NCBI GenBank assembly: GCA_003116975.1
Contig: BGKB01000128.1
Span: 150,154 to 214,153 of the forward strand
Reading direction: 5' to 3'
DNA length: 64,000 bases
Source: Aurantiochytrium sp. KH105
Taxonomy: Eukaryota > Sar > Bigyra > Thraustochytrida > Thraustochytriidae
Part shown: in pieces, positions 48,526 through 59,700 of the stretch
Numbering within the stretch: the first letter of the stretch is position 1
Layout of the letters: the number at the start of each line of letters is the position of its first letter
Translations under genes and position numbers: made by a program
The notes under the pieces: model-generated
Database searches by the model: none
What the model saw: the letters and a program-made list of their open reading frames with translations, nothing else
What the model was told of the DNA's origin: nothing

Positions 48526-49602
48526 ATGCTCGCGAGACGCGCAGCCCTCGCCGCCGCGGCGGCGACCGCTGCAGCGGCAACGGCGGCCCTGGCGACCACG
48601 GCCGCGACCGCAGCACATGCACACGCAGAGCCGGAGGCTGAGGACCCCACCCGGGTGTCAGAAGACCCGCGCAGCAGCAACGCCAATGCAGCACAAAAAG
48701 TGGCAGAGGCCGCTGCGCTCGAAACCTTTGAAAAGCTCGAAGTTCTGCGCAACAAGCCCCTCGGCGCCAACGCGCGCATCATCAGGTTCAAGTTGCCAGA
48801 TCGCCAGCAAAGCTTCGCCTACTCGTTCGGTGACATCATCAACGTACGCGCGCTCAGCTTTGATGTCGACGAGTCGTACGCCTTCGGCAAGCGACTCTCA
48901 CGCGCCTACATCCCGCTTCACCCCCTCGACAGAAAGGGCCACATGGACATTATCGTGAAAACTTATCCGTACCCAGACGGCGACACGGGACGCTTCTTGG
49001 CGACGCGCCGACAGGGCGACCTCGTCGAAGTTTCTGCGGCGCCTCAGCCAAGGCCCCATGCTCACATCGACCTTGCCGCCTGCTCCACTGTTGCCGTGCT
49101 CTCGGCCGGATCCGGACTCACTGCTGGCATTCAGCTTGCCCGCGCCGTCTTGGAGCCAGCTCCAAGCCCGGCAGCACCTAGCGCACCTACCGGCAACGAA
49201 GATCCCAGCGACGCGGACGACCATGTTACAGCGCACCAGCCTCGCATCAAGCTCATCTCCAGCGACAAAACCCCGGATGATATGTTTTATGCCCGCGAAC
49301 TCCAGCAGCTTGCGGAAAAGCATCCTGGCCAATTGACCGTATTCCGCACTCTCACACGGGATGTGCCAAGAGATTGGACACAGGGTGTAGGACGCGTTTC
49401 TGCCGACATGCTCGCCGACCAGCTCGGCGCCGTGCTTCTTGATCCGCACGCCAAAGTTGTTGTCTGTGGACCCCCTGATTTCGTGCACAGTCTCACGGGT
49501 CGTCGCAGCAGTGACAACGACGCTCAATTGCCACATCAAAGCATTGCTGGCATTCTCGGCGACCTTGGCTGCACAGACCCAGCTCGTGTGATTATACTGT
49601 AG
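48526..49602 (+). CDS. NADH-cytochrome b5 reductase-like FAD oxidoreductase
   Basis: The chosen start gives 358 residues. Residues 1-35 are an Ala-rich hydrophobic/presequence-like segment with a few Arg (MLARRAALAAAAA), suggesting a membrane anchor or organelle targeting. The FNR-type FAD domain includes RAYIPLHP, matching the RxYxP flavin motif. The NAD half carries GSGLTAGIQL (the counterpart of GxGxTPxxQ) and CGPPDF near the C-terminus, typical of cytochrome b5 reductases and nitrate reductase flavin domains. No heme or iron-sulfur domain is present. It would supply electrons from NAD(P)H, for example to desaturases through cytochrome b5. The upstream 111 codons are low complexity and rejected as coding. 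The Pro of GxTP is replaced (GLTAG), so activity details may differ. Confidence 0.72.
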   Translation: MLARRAALAAAAATAAAATAALATTAATAAHAHAEPEAEDPTRVSEDPRSSNANAAQKVAEAAALETFEKLEVLRNKPLGANARIIRFKLPDRQQSFAYSFGDIINVRALSFDVDESYAFGKRLSRAYIPLHPLDRKGHMDIIVKTYPYPDGDTGRFLATRRQGDLVEVSAAPQPRPHAHIDLAACSTVAVLSAGSGLTAGIQLARAVLEPAPSPAAPSAPTGNEDPSDADDHVTAHQPRIKLISSDKTPDDMFYARELQQLAEKHPGQLTVFRTLTRDVPRDWTQGVGRVSADMLADQLGAVLLDPHAKVVVCGPPDFVHSLTGRRSSDNDAQLPHQSIAGILGDLGCTDPARVIIL

Positions 49603-50025
49603 TAAAAAAAGAAAATAACCAAGACATTCCTTCTGTGCTGGCAAGTGGAAAGCGTATACCTTGCGCCAAAGGATCTGCACTTTGTATCTTGCTCGCCCAT
49701 GGACACAAAAATCAAGATCAAAATGTGCATTTTCCCCACCCGAAAAGAGAACAAGAGCAATCGCCAGTGAATTGATTATTTGATTGTGTTTTCGATGAGA
49801 TCAAAAGTTTGATTTGCGAACACTCGGTCCCGGGAAAAAGAAATTCCCTTGACCCGGCTCTTGCTTGCTTGCTTGCTTGCTTGCTTGCCTGCCTGCCTGC
49901 CTGTCTTCCTGTTCGCATGCATGCATGTACATGTGCATATTCTTCTCTTTCCATTTCTTTCCATTTCTTTTCTTTTTACAAATGCGACACAGACTGCAGC
50001 TCCATTTCACGACAAAGGAGGGTTT
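49603..50025. other. convergent 3' intergenic region with tetranucleotide repeat
   Basis: Contains (CTTG)n followed by (CCTG)n at 49858-49905. It lies between two converging stop codons. No gene seen. Confidence 0.6.
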
Positions 50026-51759
50026 CTAGCGCGGCGTTGCTGCAAGAGGCGGGACCCAGCCAGCGACACCGAGAGACTCTAAATGCATGGCCGTCGCAAT
50101 CGTCAAATGATCGTTTCCATTCGCAGCAACAAGCTGTACACCCGTCGGCAAGAGCTTCTTATCACGGGATAAACCTGTCGGCACTGCCGTCGCCGGTAAC
50201 TCGAGAACGTTGAAAATTCCCGTCGCGCCAAAGTCCGCAAAATACAAAAGATTCGGCAGAGGGCCATGAAGCGGGGCAGGCGTAGGCAATCCCGGGAAAA
50301 TAAGGACGCCGTCCTCGCCCAAGAGATCATTCATCTCTAGACGCAGCTCCTCTCCCAGCTCCAGATTATTGCGATGCATGCGCGGCGTCAAGTGCCGAAA
50401 GCGCTCCGTGCATGCAAGGCCCAAAGCAGGTAAAGTGTGCTGCGAACCATAGCCAAACGTGAGGACGCTCTTGACAAGCTCCCAGACCGGCCAAATGACA
50501 CTGCCAAGTCCTTCGGACATGATCTCCGCAAACGGGACCGTCTGCGCTTCCAAAAGCATAGCTGACCACAAGTCAAAGCAACGCTTCAGCGCATCGAATT
50601 CAACCGCATGCACCTTGACACCCAGCGAAGTCTCGAGCGCGCGGACTACGCGTCTTTGTGCTGCCAGCATTTCAGGGTCCCGAGCGCGCGTTATACCCAT
50701 GGAGCTTCCCGGTTGGTCCCACACAACATGATACTTGAGCTCCCTCATGCGCACCGTTGCTGGATGCGGCCACTGCATATCGAGCATGTACTTTCGCTGG
50801 GCCTCCAAATGTTCAACTTCTTCTTCTGTGACATCCTCCAAGTCCTCGAGCTTGAGTCGACCAGCCATAGTCTCCAACAGAGGGAAAAGGTCGTGAGCGT
50901 AGCGAGCCGTGGGGCCCAGTTGGCAATACCGTTCCACGAGGCCATGAACCTTGGGAATGCAGCGGGTGTTGGGCACGGCCCCGCCCGTGGGCTTGTGTCC
51001 AAAGAGACCATTATAAAGCGCCGGAATGCGCGTGCTGCCCCCCACATCTGACGTCACGCCAAACGAACCACCAAGAGCAGAGACCAACGCTGCTGTCCCG
51101 CCGCTGCTGCCACCGCACGTTCGCCGCAGGTCATACGGCATGCACGTTCGTCCATGCACTGGATTGCTCGACTCGCTCCACATGCAAGCCTCACTCGTAT
51201 TACCACAAGCAAGGATTATTGCACCCTCGTCCTGAAGGCGCTGCAGCACCGGATTCCGCGCGCGTCCACGCACTTCGCGACGACCGACAATTCCTCCCGT
51301 AAATGGAAACCCTGGGTACTCGAACACCTCCTTGCTGATAAAGGGAACTCCAAGAAAGTCCGGGAGGCTGTCCGTCGAGCCCTTGCGGCGTGCCTCTGCA
51401 AGCAGGTCGTCAGCTTCTTTGGCGTCGCGCAAAGCATCCTTGAAGCAGTTCCCCACCACGGCGTGGAGATGTACGTCCACGCGCTCGAGTTGAGAAATAT
51501 ACAGCTCGACCATCTCGTACGAGGTCACTTCACCCTCGCGTAGTTTCTGCGCCAGCGTCAGGGTCGACCACGCCAAGCGTGGGTCTGCGGACCCAATCGC
51601 TTCGACCAGCTTCGCGTGCGTGCGTCTCTGCCGCGTACTATCTCGCGCACGTTTCAGTAGGAGGAGCGAGACCACGACGCAGGTCGCAAGGAGGTAGATC
51701 TCCGCCGCATGCACGACCTCGAGCACCTCGCTAGCGCTCGGGACCCACGCCATCTCCAT
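50026..51759 (-). CDS. amidase-signature hydrolase, fatty-acid-amide-hydrolase-like
   Basis: The chosen start gives 577 residues with an N-terminal membrane helix (about 18-36), a feature of FAAH enzymes. The catalytic Ser-cisSer-Lys triad is K143 (ISKE), S218 (GGSSGG) and S242 (DVGGSTRIPA). These are almost the same residue numbers as in mammalian FAAH1 (K142, S217, S241). The enzyme should hydrolyse fatty-acid amides or esters at an ER membrane face. The open frame continues 54 codons upstream, but that segment is Arg/Gly-rich and unsupported, while the chosen start puts the membrane helix at the N-terminus. FAAH2-type relatives are equally possible; the substrate is inferred only from family. 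Confidence 0.85.
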   Translation of the reverse strand: MEMAWVPSASEVLEVVHAAEIYLLATCVVVSLLLLKRARDSTRQRRTHAKLVEAIGSADPRLAWSTLTLAQKLREGEVTSYEMVELYISQLERVDVHLHAVVGNCFKDALRDAKEADDLLAEARRKGSTDSLPDFLGVPFISKEVFEYPGFPFTGGIVGRREVRGRARNPVLQRLQDEGAIILACGNTSEACMWSESSNPVHGRTCMPYDLRRTCGGSSGGTAALVSALGGSFGVTSDVGGSTRIPALYNGLFGHKPTGGAVPNTRCIPKVHGLVERYCQLGPTARYAHDLFPLLETMAGRLKLEDLEDVTEEEVEHLEAQRKYMLDMQWPHPATVRMRELKYHVVWDQPGSSMGITRARDPEMLAAQRRVVRALETSLGVKVHAVEFDALKRCFDLWSAMLLEAQTVPFAEIMSEGLGSVIWPVWELVKSVLTFGYGSQHTLPALGLACTERFRHLTPRMHRNNLELGEELRLEMNDLLGEDGVLIFPGLPTPAPLHGPLPNLLYFADFGATGIFNVLELPATAVPTGLSRDKKLLPTGVQLVAANGNDHLTIATAMHLESLGVAGWVPPLAATPR

Positions 51760-52477
51760 CCTCGCGCCAGGCGCGCCCTCGCCCTCGCCCCTGCTCCTCG
51801 CGCTCGCGCGGCGTCCTTGCGCTCGCCTCGCCTCGCACACTCGCACACGGCAATCTCGCTCTGCTTGTGCAATGTGACATGGAAACAAACTTGTTCGCGC
51901 GTGCCCTGCATGCATGTGCAAGCATGCGCCATGTATTTCTTATTATAGAACGACACACTTGCACACTAATCCGCGAAAAGCTGGGAAAGCTGGCTTGCAC
52001 ATTGCGCGCGAGACCTTGATGACTGTAAGTGTAGTAGGCTGTAGTACGTCGTCTCGTCTGTCTGCCGTCATGGATGTCCCGAAGGTGTCTTCACAAAAGA
52101 GAGCGTCTTCACAAAAGAGAGCGAGCTGATCGTGATACGAGGTTCGCAGACACGTTGCAAACACCCGTAAGATGGATGGACCGATGGGCCGATAGATCAA
52201 TGGATGGAAATCGATACAGCTCAGGCAGTCAAAGTTCAGAGGTTATCAACTACCTCGTCGAATGCAGTACAAAGGCATCCCAGTAAGCTACATGTTCCAG
52301 GACGAGCTTATTGCACGAGTCGTTCTTGAGACACGACTAACACTTCTTTTCCACAAGCACCAAAAGATATTGGGTACAGAAAATACGTAAGAAAATAAGA
52401 ATCCAAAATCTGAATCGTCTATCGCCTAATCGTAGGGTGCTAACAGTAAAAGTCCCTTTTTGCAAGGAAAAAATAAA
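51760..52477. other. intergenic region upstream of amidase
   Basis: Contains an 18-bp direct repeat (GTCTTCACAAAAGAGAGC, 52088-52105 and 52106-52123), then AT-rich DNA that is probably the 3' UTR of the four-helix membrane protein. No gene seen. Confidence 0.55.
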
Positions 52478-53047
52478 TTAGTCTGCCTTGACAGCCTCAG
52501 ACGCGCTGTCTGCACGGTATCCAGGCGCAGGGTTCTTGAGCTCAAGAAGTTCCTCGCGCGAATCTCTGATGCGCTTTGCATTGCCGCGCATGTAGCGTAG
52601 CGCGAAAATGACAACGACAAGGTAAAACAAGGACACCGGCACGAACTCCGCATCAGCCTTGCCCTCGACGAGAGCAAAAACAAAGAAACCCACTTGCGAC
52701 AGCAATGGCACCATGGAAAGACGAAAAAGCGGATTGCTCATATAGTTTTCAAACGAGCTCTCCTGCCCGTGAAGCCATGCCGCCGACACGGCATAGTAGA
52801 GCGCGCCCATGCCGTCGAAAATGGCAAGGTCCATGTTATCCTTGTGCGTGTACGCCGCGTACGCCGCAAAGAGCACGAGCGAGCACGACAGCTTGAAGAG
52901 AAAATCCCGCCACATCATGTTGAAGGCCTCCGTCTGCACGTGCAGCGTCTGCAGCGGGCGGTCTGCGCGCTCCACGAACTGCTGCTCGGCGTCGCTGCGC
53001 GCCGCTGCGCGCTCCTGGCCACCCGGTTTCCGCGACCGGAGCCCCAT
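52478..53047 (-). CDS. predicted four-helix membrane protein, family not recognised
   Basis: The 189-residue protein has four hydrophobic segments at about residues 48-68, 72-90, 107-128 and 137-155. A charged N-terminal tail of about 45 residues and a charged C-terminal tail (RGNAKRIRDSREELLELKNP) flank them. I do not recognise a family. The topology suggests a small ER or Golgi membrane protein with both ends on the same side. It is transcribed divergently from the golgin gene 650 bp away; a shared bidirectional promoter is possible, but no functional link is shown. Confidence 0.65.
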   Translation of the reverse strand: MGLRSRKPGGQERAAARSDAEQQFVERADRPLQTLHVQTEAFNMMWRDFLFKLSCSLVLFAAYAAYTHKDNMDLAIFDGMGALYYAVSAAWLHGQESSFENYMSNPLFRLSMVPLLSQVGFFVFALVEGKADAEFVPVSLFYLVVVIFALRYMRGNAKRIRDSREELLELKNPAPGYRADSASEAVKAD

Positions 53048-53700
53048 GGTTTCCGCCTCACGCGCTCACCGACACCGCGCAGAGCGCCGGCCGCGGGCCC
53101 TGGGCGCGCGCGCTTCTCTCCGGCGACGACTCCGGCGACGACTCCGGCGCTCCCGCGGCCGCCGCGCGCGCGCGAGGTCTGCGAGGCACGGACTCGAGTT
53201 CTCGTGTTCGGCGTCTGCTCGAGTGACTTTGCTGGTCTGTCTCGGCAGCGCTGTCTCCGCCCACGCGGTTTGAAAGCGAAAAGGCAAGCGAAAAGGGCGG
53301 CTCGCGGAAAGCCCCACTTGCGGCGCGCGGTTTGCCCTTCTTGCGGCCGCCATTCCCGACTTGCGTCCGCGGCGAGGCCGGCCGGCAGAGCAGCCAGGCA
53401 TCCTCCCGCGTTTGCAGAGTCTGACTTTCAAACACGCAAACCCTCCCGCCCCCGACCCCGACGCGCGCGAGCCCGAGCGCGAGCTCGCAAGGAAGCCGCC
53501 GCCGCGCAGAGCGCCCCGCCCGCGCCCGCGCCCGCCCCGCCCCGCCGAGCCCGCGCGCGCGCAGCGGCGCCGACCCCGGTCGAGCAGGACCCAGGCTGGA
53601 GGAGAGGAATCCGGTCGGTGCTCGAGCCGGGAGCGCAGTCGTACTCCGCCTCGTGCAGCCCGCGACGGGGGCTGCGCGCGCCGACGAGGACGCAGGGAAG
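53048..53700. other. divergent promoter region of membrane protein and golgin
   Basis: GC-rich. Carries GCCCCACTTGCG (53311-53322) and TTTGCCCTTCTTGCG (53331-53345), resembling the element arrayed at 26501-26588. The open frame of the golgin extends upstream to 53653, but that part is not protein-like. Confidence 0.5.
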
Positions 53701-56700
53701 ATGAGCTTCTGGGGAGACCTGAACAAAGGCCTGGAGAAGGCCAGGAGAAATGCAGAGGGTCTCGTCAAGAACGCAGAAGGCCTCGTGAACAAGACCTTGG
53801 ACGAGCTCATGGAGGAAGGAGACGGCGACGACGACGACGACCGCGGCCCTGACAGCGAGAATGGCTGGGACGACGGTGAAGACGACGGCGACGACGACGA
53901 CGACGATGATGACGACGATGACGATGATGATGATGGTATTAATGAAGACGACGGTGATGACATGGCCCATGCCAAAGACACCAATGTCGTCGCCACCGAG
54001 GGCCCCGACAATGCTGGACATGCACAGGACATTGCAAATGCCAAGCAAGTCTCGGGCGACCAGGCCAAAGCGACCGCAGAGGGTGGCTGGGGAGACCAGG
54101 ACGAGGAGCTTGATCTCGACCAGGACACTTTGCAAGCGCAACACAGGCCCGCCGACCAAGACGAGGATGATGCGTGGTCCGGCGACAATGGAGACTGGGG
54201 CGACGAGGATGAACAAGAAGATGGAGAAGGGTCAGAGGCTCCCTCGTCGTCTGTCGCGACCGGCTTTCTTGGTCTCGCGAGAAACATCGGCAGCAACTTT
54301 AACAGAATGCTCAACGAAGAAGACCAGGACGACGGCAGCAGTGAGGATGACGATGACGATGCGGCGGCCGACAACAGCGGCGACGAGGGCGAAGACTCTG
54401 GTGACAACAATGGACAAGACCAAGGTCGCGAGGGCGACCAGGCGAAGAGCGCACAAACCACCAACGCCGCGAAGGGGGGTCGAACGCGTGGCATGTTTGA
54501 CTTTGTCAACCAAGTAGGCCGCATTATCGCGTCTGAGGCTGACAGCGATGAAAGCGCCGCGCAAATGCGCCGGCTTCTCGATGACGCGGAAAACGTCAAA
54601 ATGGAGATGCAGCTGCTTAAAGACGAAAAAGAGAGCTTCCAGCAGCTCATTCGCCAGTACGAGAACGAGCGCGAGTCCATGCAGCGCCAAATCGAAAGTC
54701 TGCAGACCCAAGGAGGGTCGGCAACATCAATCTCGTCGGAAGATGCACAACAAAAGACCAATGCCCAGGTCGAGGCGGAAGGCAAGGGCCGCGAGCAGCT
54801 CCGGGGAGAGCTCGAAGCGCTTGAAGCGCGTGGAGCACAAGCTGAAAGGGAAAATGCTGACCTCCAAGTCAAGCTTCAGGAAGCTCTTCGTCAGGCCGCA
54901 TCACAAGGTCAAGAGATTGAGCGCCTACAAATGCAGCTCAACGCAGAAGCAACAGACTCTCGGGCGGCTGCTGCTGAGGGTGATGAAGACGCTGAAGAAG
55001 AAGTCACAGAGCTCAAGCAGCGCCTCGAGCAAGCTGAAGAAGACGCTGCTCAAGCAAGAAGTCTGCAAGAAGAATTGCAGGCAAAACTTGACGAGCTACA
55101 TGCCGCTACAGATTCTACGAATGACCCGGATGACTCCACAAATGCGCTCCAAGCCAAGGAAGAAGAGATTGCGCGTCTGAACGATGACCTTAAGAGCGCG
55201 CGTGCTGGACTCGCCGCGGCAAAAGATCTCCGGGAACAGTTCGACAACCAAAAGGAAGAGCTCGACAGGCTTACGCATGAGCTTCACTCTGCACAGGAAA
55301 GTGGGGCCAGTCTCGAGAGTCTCCAGGCGGAGCTTGAAGCAAAGAATGCCGAACTCGAGGAAGCGAAGGCGCTTCGTGAGGAGCTCAAGTCGAAAGAAGC
55401 CCAGCTTCGAGACTTGAACCAAGAGCTCGAAGAATCGGCTCGCGCTGATGAAGCCGATGCTGCTGCCCTTCGCAAAGAGCTTGAGACTAAAACCGAGGAG
55501 CTCGAGGCAGCAAATGAGCTTCGTAAGGAACTCGAGGCCAAGGACGAAAAGCTCAAGCAATTGGAGGAAGAGCTTGAGACCGCAAATGGGCTTCGCGAGC
55601 AGCTCGAGACCAAAGACGAAAAGCTCAAGCGACTTGAGGAAGAGCTTGAGACCGCACATACTGGTGAAAGCGATGCTACGAGTCGCCTCCGCGAAGAACT
55701 CGAGACCAAGACGAGCGAACTTGAGAAGCTTTCGGAAGAGCTTGAAACCGCGGATGAGCTTCGCGAGCAGCTCAAGACCAAGACGGGCGAAGTTGAAAAG
55801 CTATCGCTCGAGCGTGAGGCGGTAAATGCTCTTCGCGTGGAACTCGAGACCAAGACGGGCGAAGTTGAAAAGCTATCGCAAGAGCTTGAGGCGGCAAATG
55901 CTCTTCGCGAGGAACTCGAGGCCAAAGATGAGAAGCTGAATCAATTAGAGCAAGAGCTCGAGACTGCGCGTGCTGGCGAAAGCGATGCCGCAAATAGATT
56001 TCGCGAGGAACTCGACACCAAAACAGGCGAAGTTGAAAAGCTATCGCAAGAGCTTGAGGCGGCAAATTTTCTTCGCGAGGAACTCGAGACCAAGGATGAG
56101 AAACTCAAGCAATTAGAGCAAGAGCTCGAGACTGCACGAGCTGGCGAGAGCGATGCCACCAATAGTCTTCGCGAGGAACTCGAGACCAAGACGGGCGAAG
56201 TTGAAAAGCTATCGCAAGAGCTTGAGGCGGCAAATTTTCTTCGCGAGGAACTCGAGACCAAGGATAAGAAACTCAAGCAATTTGAGCAAGAGCTCGAGGC
56301 TGCCAGTGAGCTCCGCAAGCAGCTTGATGACCAAAAACATACGGTCGAGAAGCTCACGCACGATTTGGAAGCTGCACGTGCAAGCGAGAATGATGTTACG
56401 AATAGTCTCCGCGAAGATCTTCAACGCAGAAGCCAGGAACTCGAGGCAACAAAGCAGATTTTCGAACAACAGAGCGCGGCAAAGGACCAAGACGTGGCTC
56501 GATTGACCGAGGAGCTCGAGGCTGCCAAAGCCGATGAAAGCAAGCTGGACTCTCTTCGGGAACAGCTCGAGGCCAAAGACGAACAGGTGGAGGAACTGCG
56601 CGAAGCCCTCGAGGACGCCAAGACGGAAGGAAGTTCTGCAGAGGAGCTGCAAGCTCGTCTCGATGCAAAGGAAAAGGAGCTTGAAGCTGCTCTTGCTCAA

Positions 56701-59700
56701 GGAGTCGAAGTTACAAGTCTTCGCGAGGAGCTGGAGGCTCTGAAGCAGAAGGCAGGCGAGGGCGAGCACGGACAAGCATTAGTGGACCATGTTGAGAGAC
56801 TCGCAGAGGAGCGTCTTAAGGGCTATCTTGCAGAACGAGGTTTCTCAGCAGCCACGAACGATGACGGGGATGGCGAGGAAGAAGCTGCCATGGCAACGTT
56901 GGATCGAGGTCTCTCTGTGGAACGCGAGCGCGTAAGTGCGCTCGAATCCGAGTTAGCTTCGGCCCGCGAGAACGCGAATGACAGCGCCTCTGAGCTTGAG
57001 AAGCTGCGCGTTGAGTTTGAAGTCTTGCGTGGCCAGCAAGCTGCCTCGCTTCAAGAGGCGCAAGATAAGGCTATGGAACTTGATCAAGAACTTCAAGCTG
57101 CCAAGGAGGCTGCGCAGGTCGGCTCCGCGGACCAAGAAGGCAAGCTTCAGGAGGCACTTGATACAGCTGAGGCTCTTCGCAAGGAACTCGAGCAAACTCG
57201 TCAAGACTCCCAGAACGTCGAAGCAAAGATGGGCAAGCTCAAAGAACAGTATCTGGAGCTCTTGCGTCGCAAGGCCTCAGAAAAGTCGGATTCTGTTGAC
57301 GAACTGGAAAGTAAGACCGCTCAGCTTAACGCCGCTCTCGCGGACCTTACACAGGCGCAAACGGATATGGATGGACTGCGCGCAAGCCTGGCAGAGGCCC
57401 AAAAGGCGCAAGAGTCAGCCGAGGCTAATCTTTCAACGCTCGAAGAAAAGCACGCAGAGCAAGCGGCGCGTCTCCAGGCCGATCTTGAGGCCGCAGAGCA
57501 CAAAGTTCAGGAGACCGCGTCTACTTCCGAGCAGTCGCAGAGCGACGCCCAAGCCAAGATCGAGCACCTGCAATTTCAGCTCGAAGAGGTCAAGTCTGCG
57601 GCAGCCAGCGAGCAGGAGCGCAGTAGCAGCGAGCTCGAAGCTCTCCGTGCCCAAGTTGAAGAAGCACGGGCTGCTTCCAAAGGCTCCTCGGGCGAGCTCG
57701 GTGACCTCCGCAATCAGCTCGATGAAGCCAAGTCGGTCGCCGAGAGCTCGAACCAAGAGCTCGAGAGTGTGCGTGCCCAGCTCGAACAGGCCAAGTCCGA
57801 CAGCAACGCGTCGTCCGAACAGCTTGAAGAACTTCGCACTCAGCTCGCCGAAGCCAACAATAGCGCTCAAGGTTCTTTCACTGCACTTGAAGAGCTGCAA
57901 GCGCAGCTCGCCGAGGCCAAGGCGAACGCCAAATCGTCGTCGAGTGAGCTCGACGGCCTCCGCGCACAGCTCGAGCAAGCCGAGGCTGACGCGAAGGTCG
58001 CATCCACGGAGCTCGAAGACCTTCGGGCTCAGCTGGCTGATGCCCAGGACGCCTCTCATGGTTCTTCGCATGAGCTAGAAAGTCTACGGTTGCAACTCGA
58101 AGAAGTGCAGGGCCAGCTTGAAGAGGCGAGAAACGATTCTGCAAGTTCGACGACTGAACTCGAAGAACTCCGCACACAACTTGCCGAGGCCCAAGCAATC
58201 GCCAAAAACTCATCGAGTGAGCTCGACGGACTACGCGCTCAGGTGGAAGAATTGACGGCAAAAGCCGACGAGGCGACTTCCCTTCAGTCTGCCAAGGCCG
58301 AGATCGAAGCGGAGTTGGAGCAATTGCGGGAGCAGCTGGAAGAGGCCTCGCAAGCAAAGGCTGCCCTTGGTGAGGCCGAGGCTGCTCAAGCAGCGGCTGC
58401 AGCCGAGCTTCACGCTCTTGAAGACAAAGTTGCACAGGCGGAGACGCAGGCTTCGACCGCCGCGGACGAGCACGCTGCCTCTTTGGAGGCGGCAGTTGCG
58501 GAGCACAAGGCAGAAGTCTCGGCACTGCGAGCTAACCTTGCAGAGGCCAAGAGCGCTGCCAAGAAGCAGAAACTTTCTGTCGAATCAAGGCTACAGGAGA
58601 TGAGTGAGAAACACGCTCGCGCTCTCGCAGAAACCGAAGCCCGCCTTGCGAGCGAGCACGAAAATGGCCTTGAAGAGGTGCGTGCCCAGCTTGAAAATGC
58701 GGAAGCTGAACTGAGCAAGATCAGCGAACTGCGCGAGCAAGCTGAAAAGAGAGCGCAAGAGCTTGAAGCAACGTTGACGCAAGCTCGCCAAGAGGCTCAA
58801 TCGAGCGCACAGCAAGATCGCGAGTCTCTCGAGAACATGCTTCGCGCAGAAATGCAGCGCGCAGTTGAGGCTGCAGCCGCGGAAGCACGTGCTACTGCGC
58901 TGGCTGAAGCCGAGGCGGAGGCTGCGACGTCTTCCGGGGAGTTGCAAAAGTACAAGCGAAAGGCTCGTGCGGCTATGAAGACCTCGCAAGACAAGCTTAA
59001 GGCACGAGAAGAGCAAGTGAGTAAATTGACCCAAGATCTCGCTCTCGCCCGCCAGCGCATCCTCGACTTGGAAGAGCATGCGCCCGAGGAACGCGTTGTC
59101 GTCAAGGAAGTCCGTACAGAGGTTCCCGCTCAGGCAGCCCCTGCAGAGGTTGCTGCGCTTGCAGAGTCAAAACGTGCGCTCGAAGAGACGGCTGCTCGAG
59201 AGTCCGCGGCTGCTGAGGCGGCTCGCGCCGAGGCTGCTGAGCTCAAGGCCCATTTGCAGGCGCGCGAAGACGCGCTCACGAGCCTACGTCACGAAATTGA
59301 AGCCCAAAAGGCGCAACAACAGACGCAACTGGAAGACCATCGCCAACAGCTCCAACACCTGCAAGAACTTCACGAGTCTCATGGTCAGAACAGCCAGGCG
59401 GAGGCTGAATTGGCGTTGCAGCGGGCGCGGGCTGAAATCCAGCAGAGCTTGCTCGCCGAGCGGAAGGAACACGAACGCGTGGCCGCGGAGCTCCGCGCCC
59501 ATGTGAAGAGCTTGCAGGATGAAACGCAGTCCTTACGCGCAGAAAGGAGTCGCAGCCACGGTGGCGACGTCGTGCTCGACGTGATGGAGGATATTACGCC
59601 CCGCACTACGACGCCGCCCATCGCGACGGAACGCATCAAGCGCAAGTCTTCTGTCGAAGATCCTGAACTGGGCATCAGCTCTTCGCGAATGCAGTCTTCG

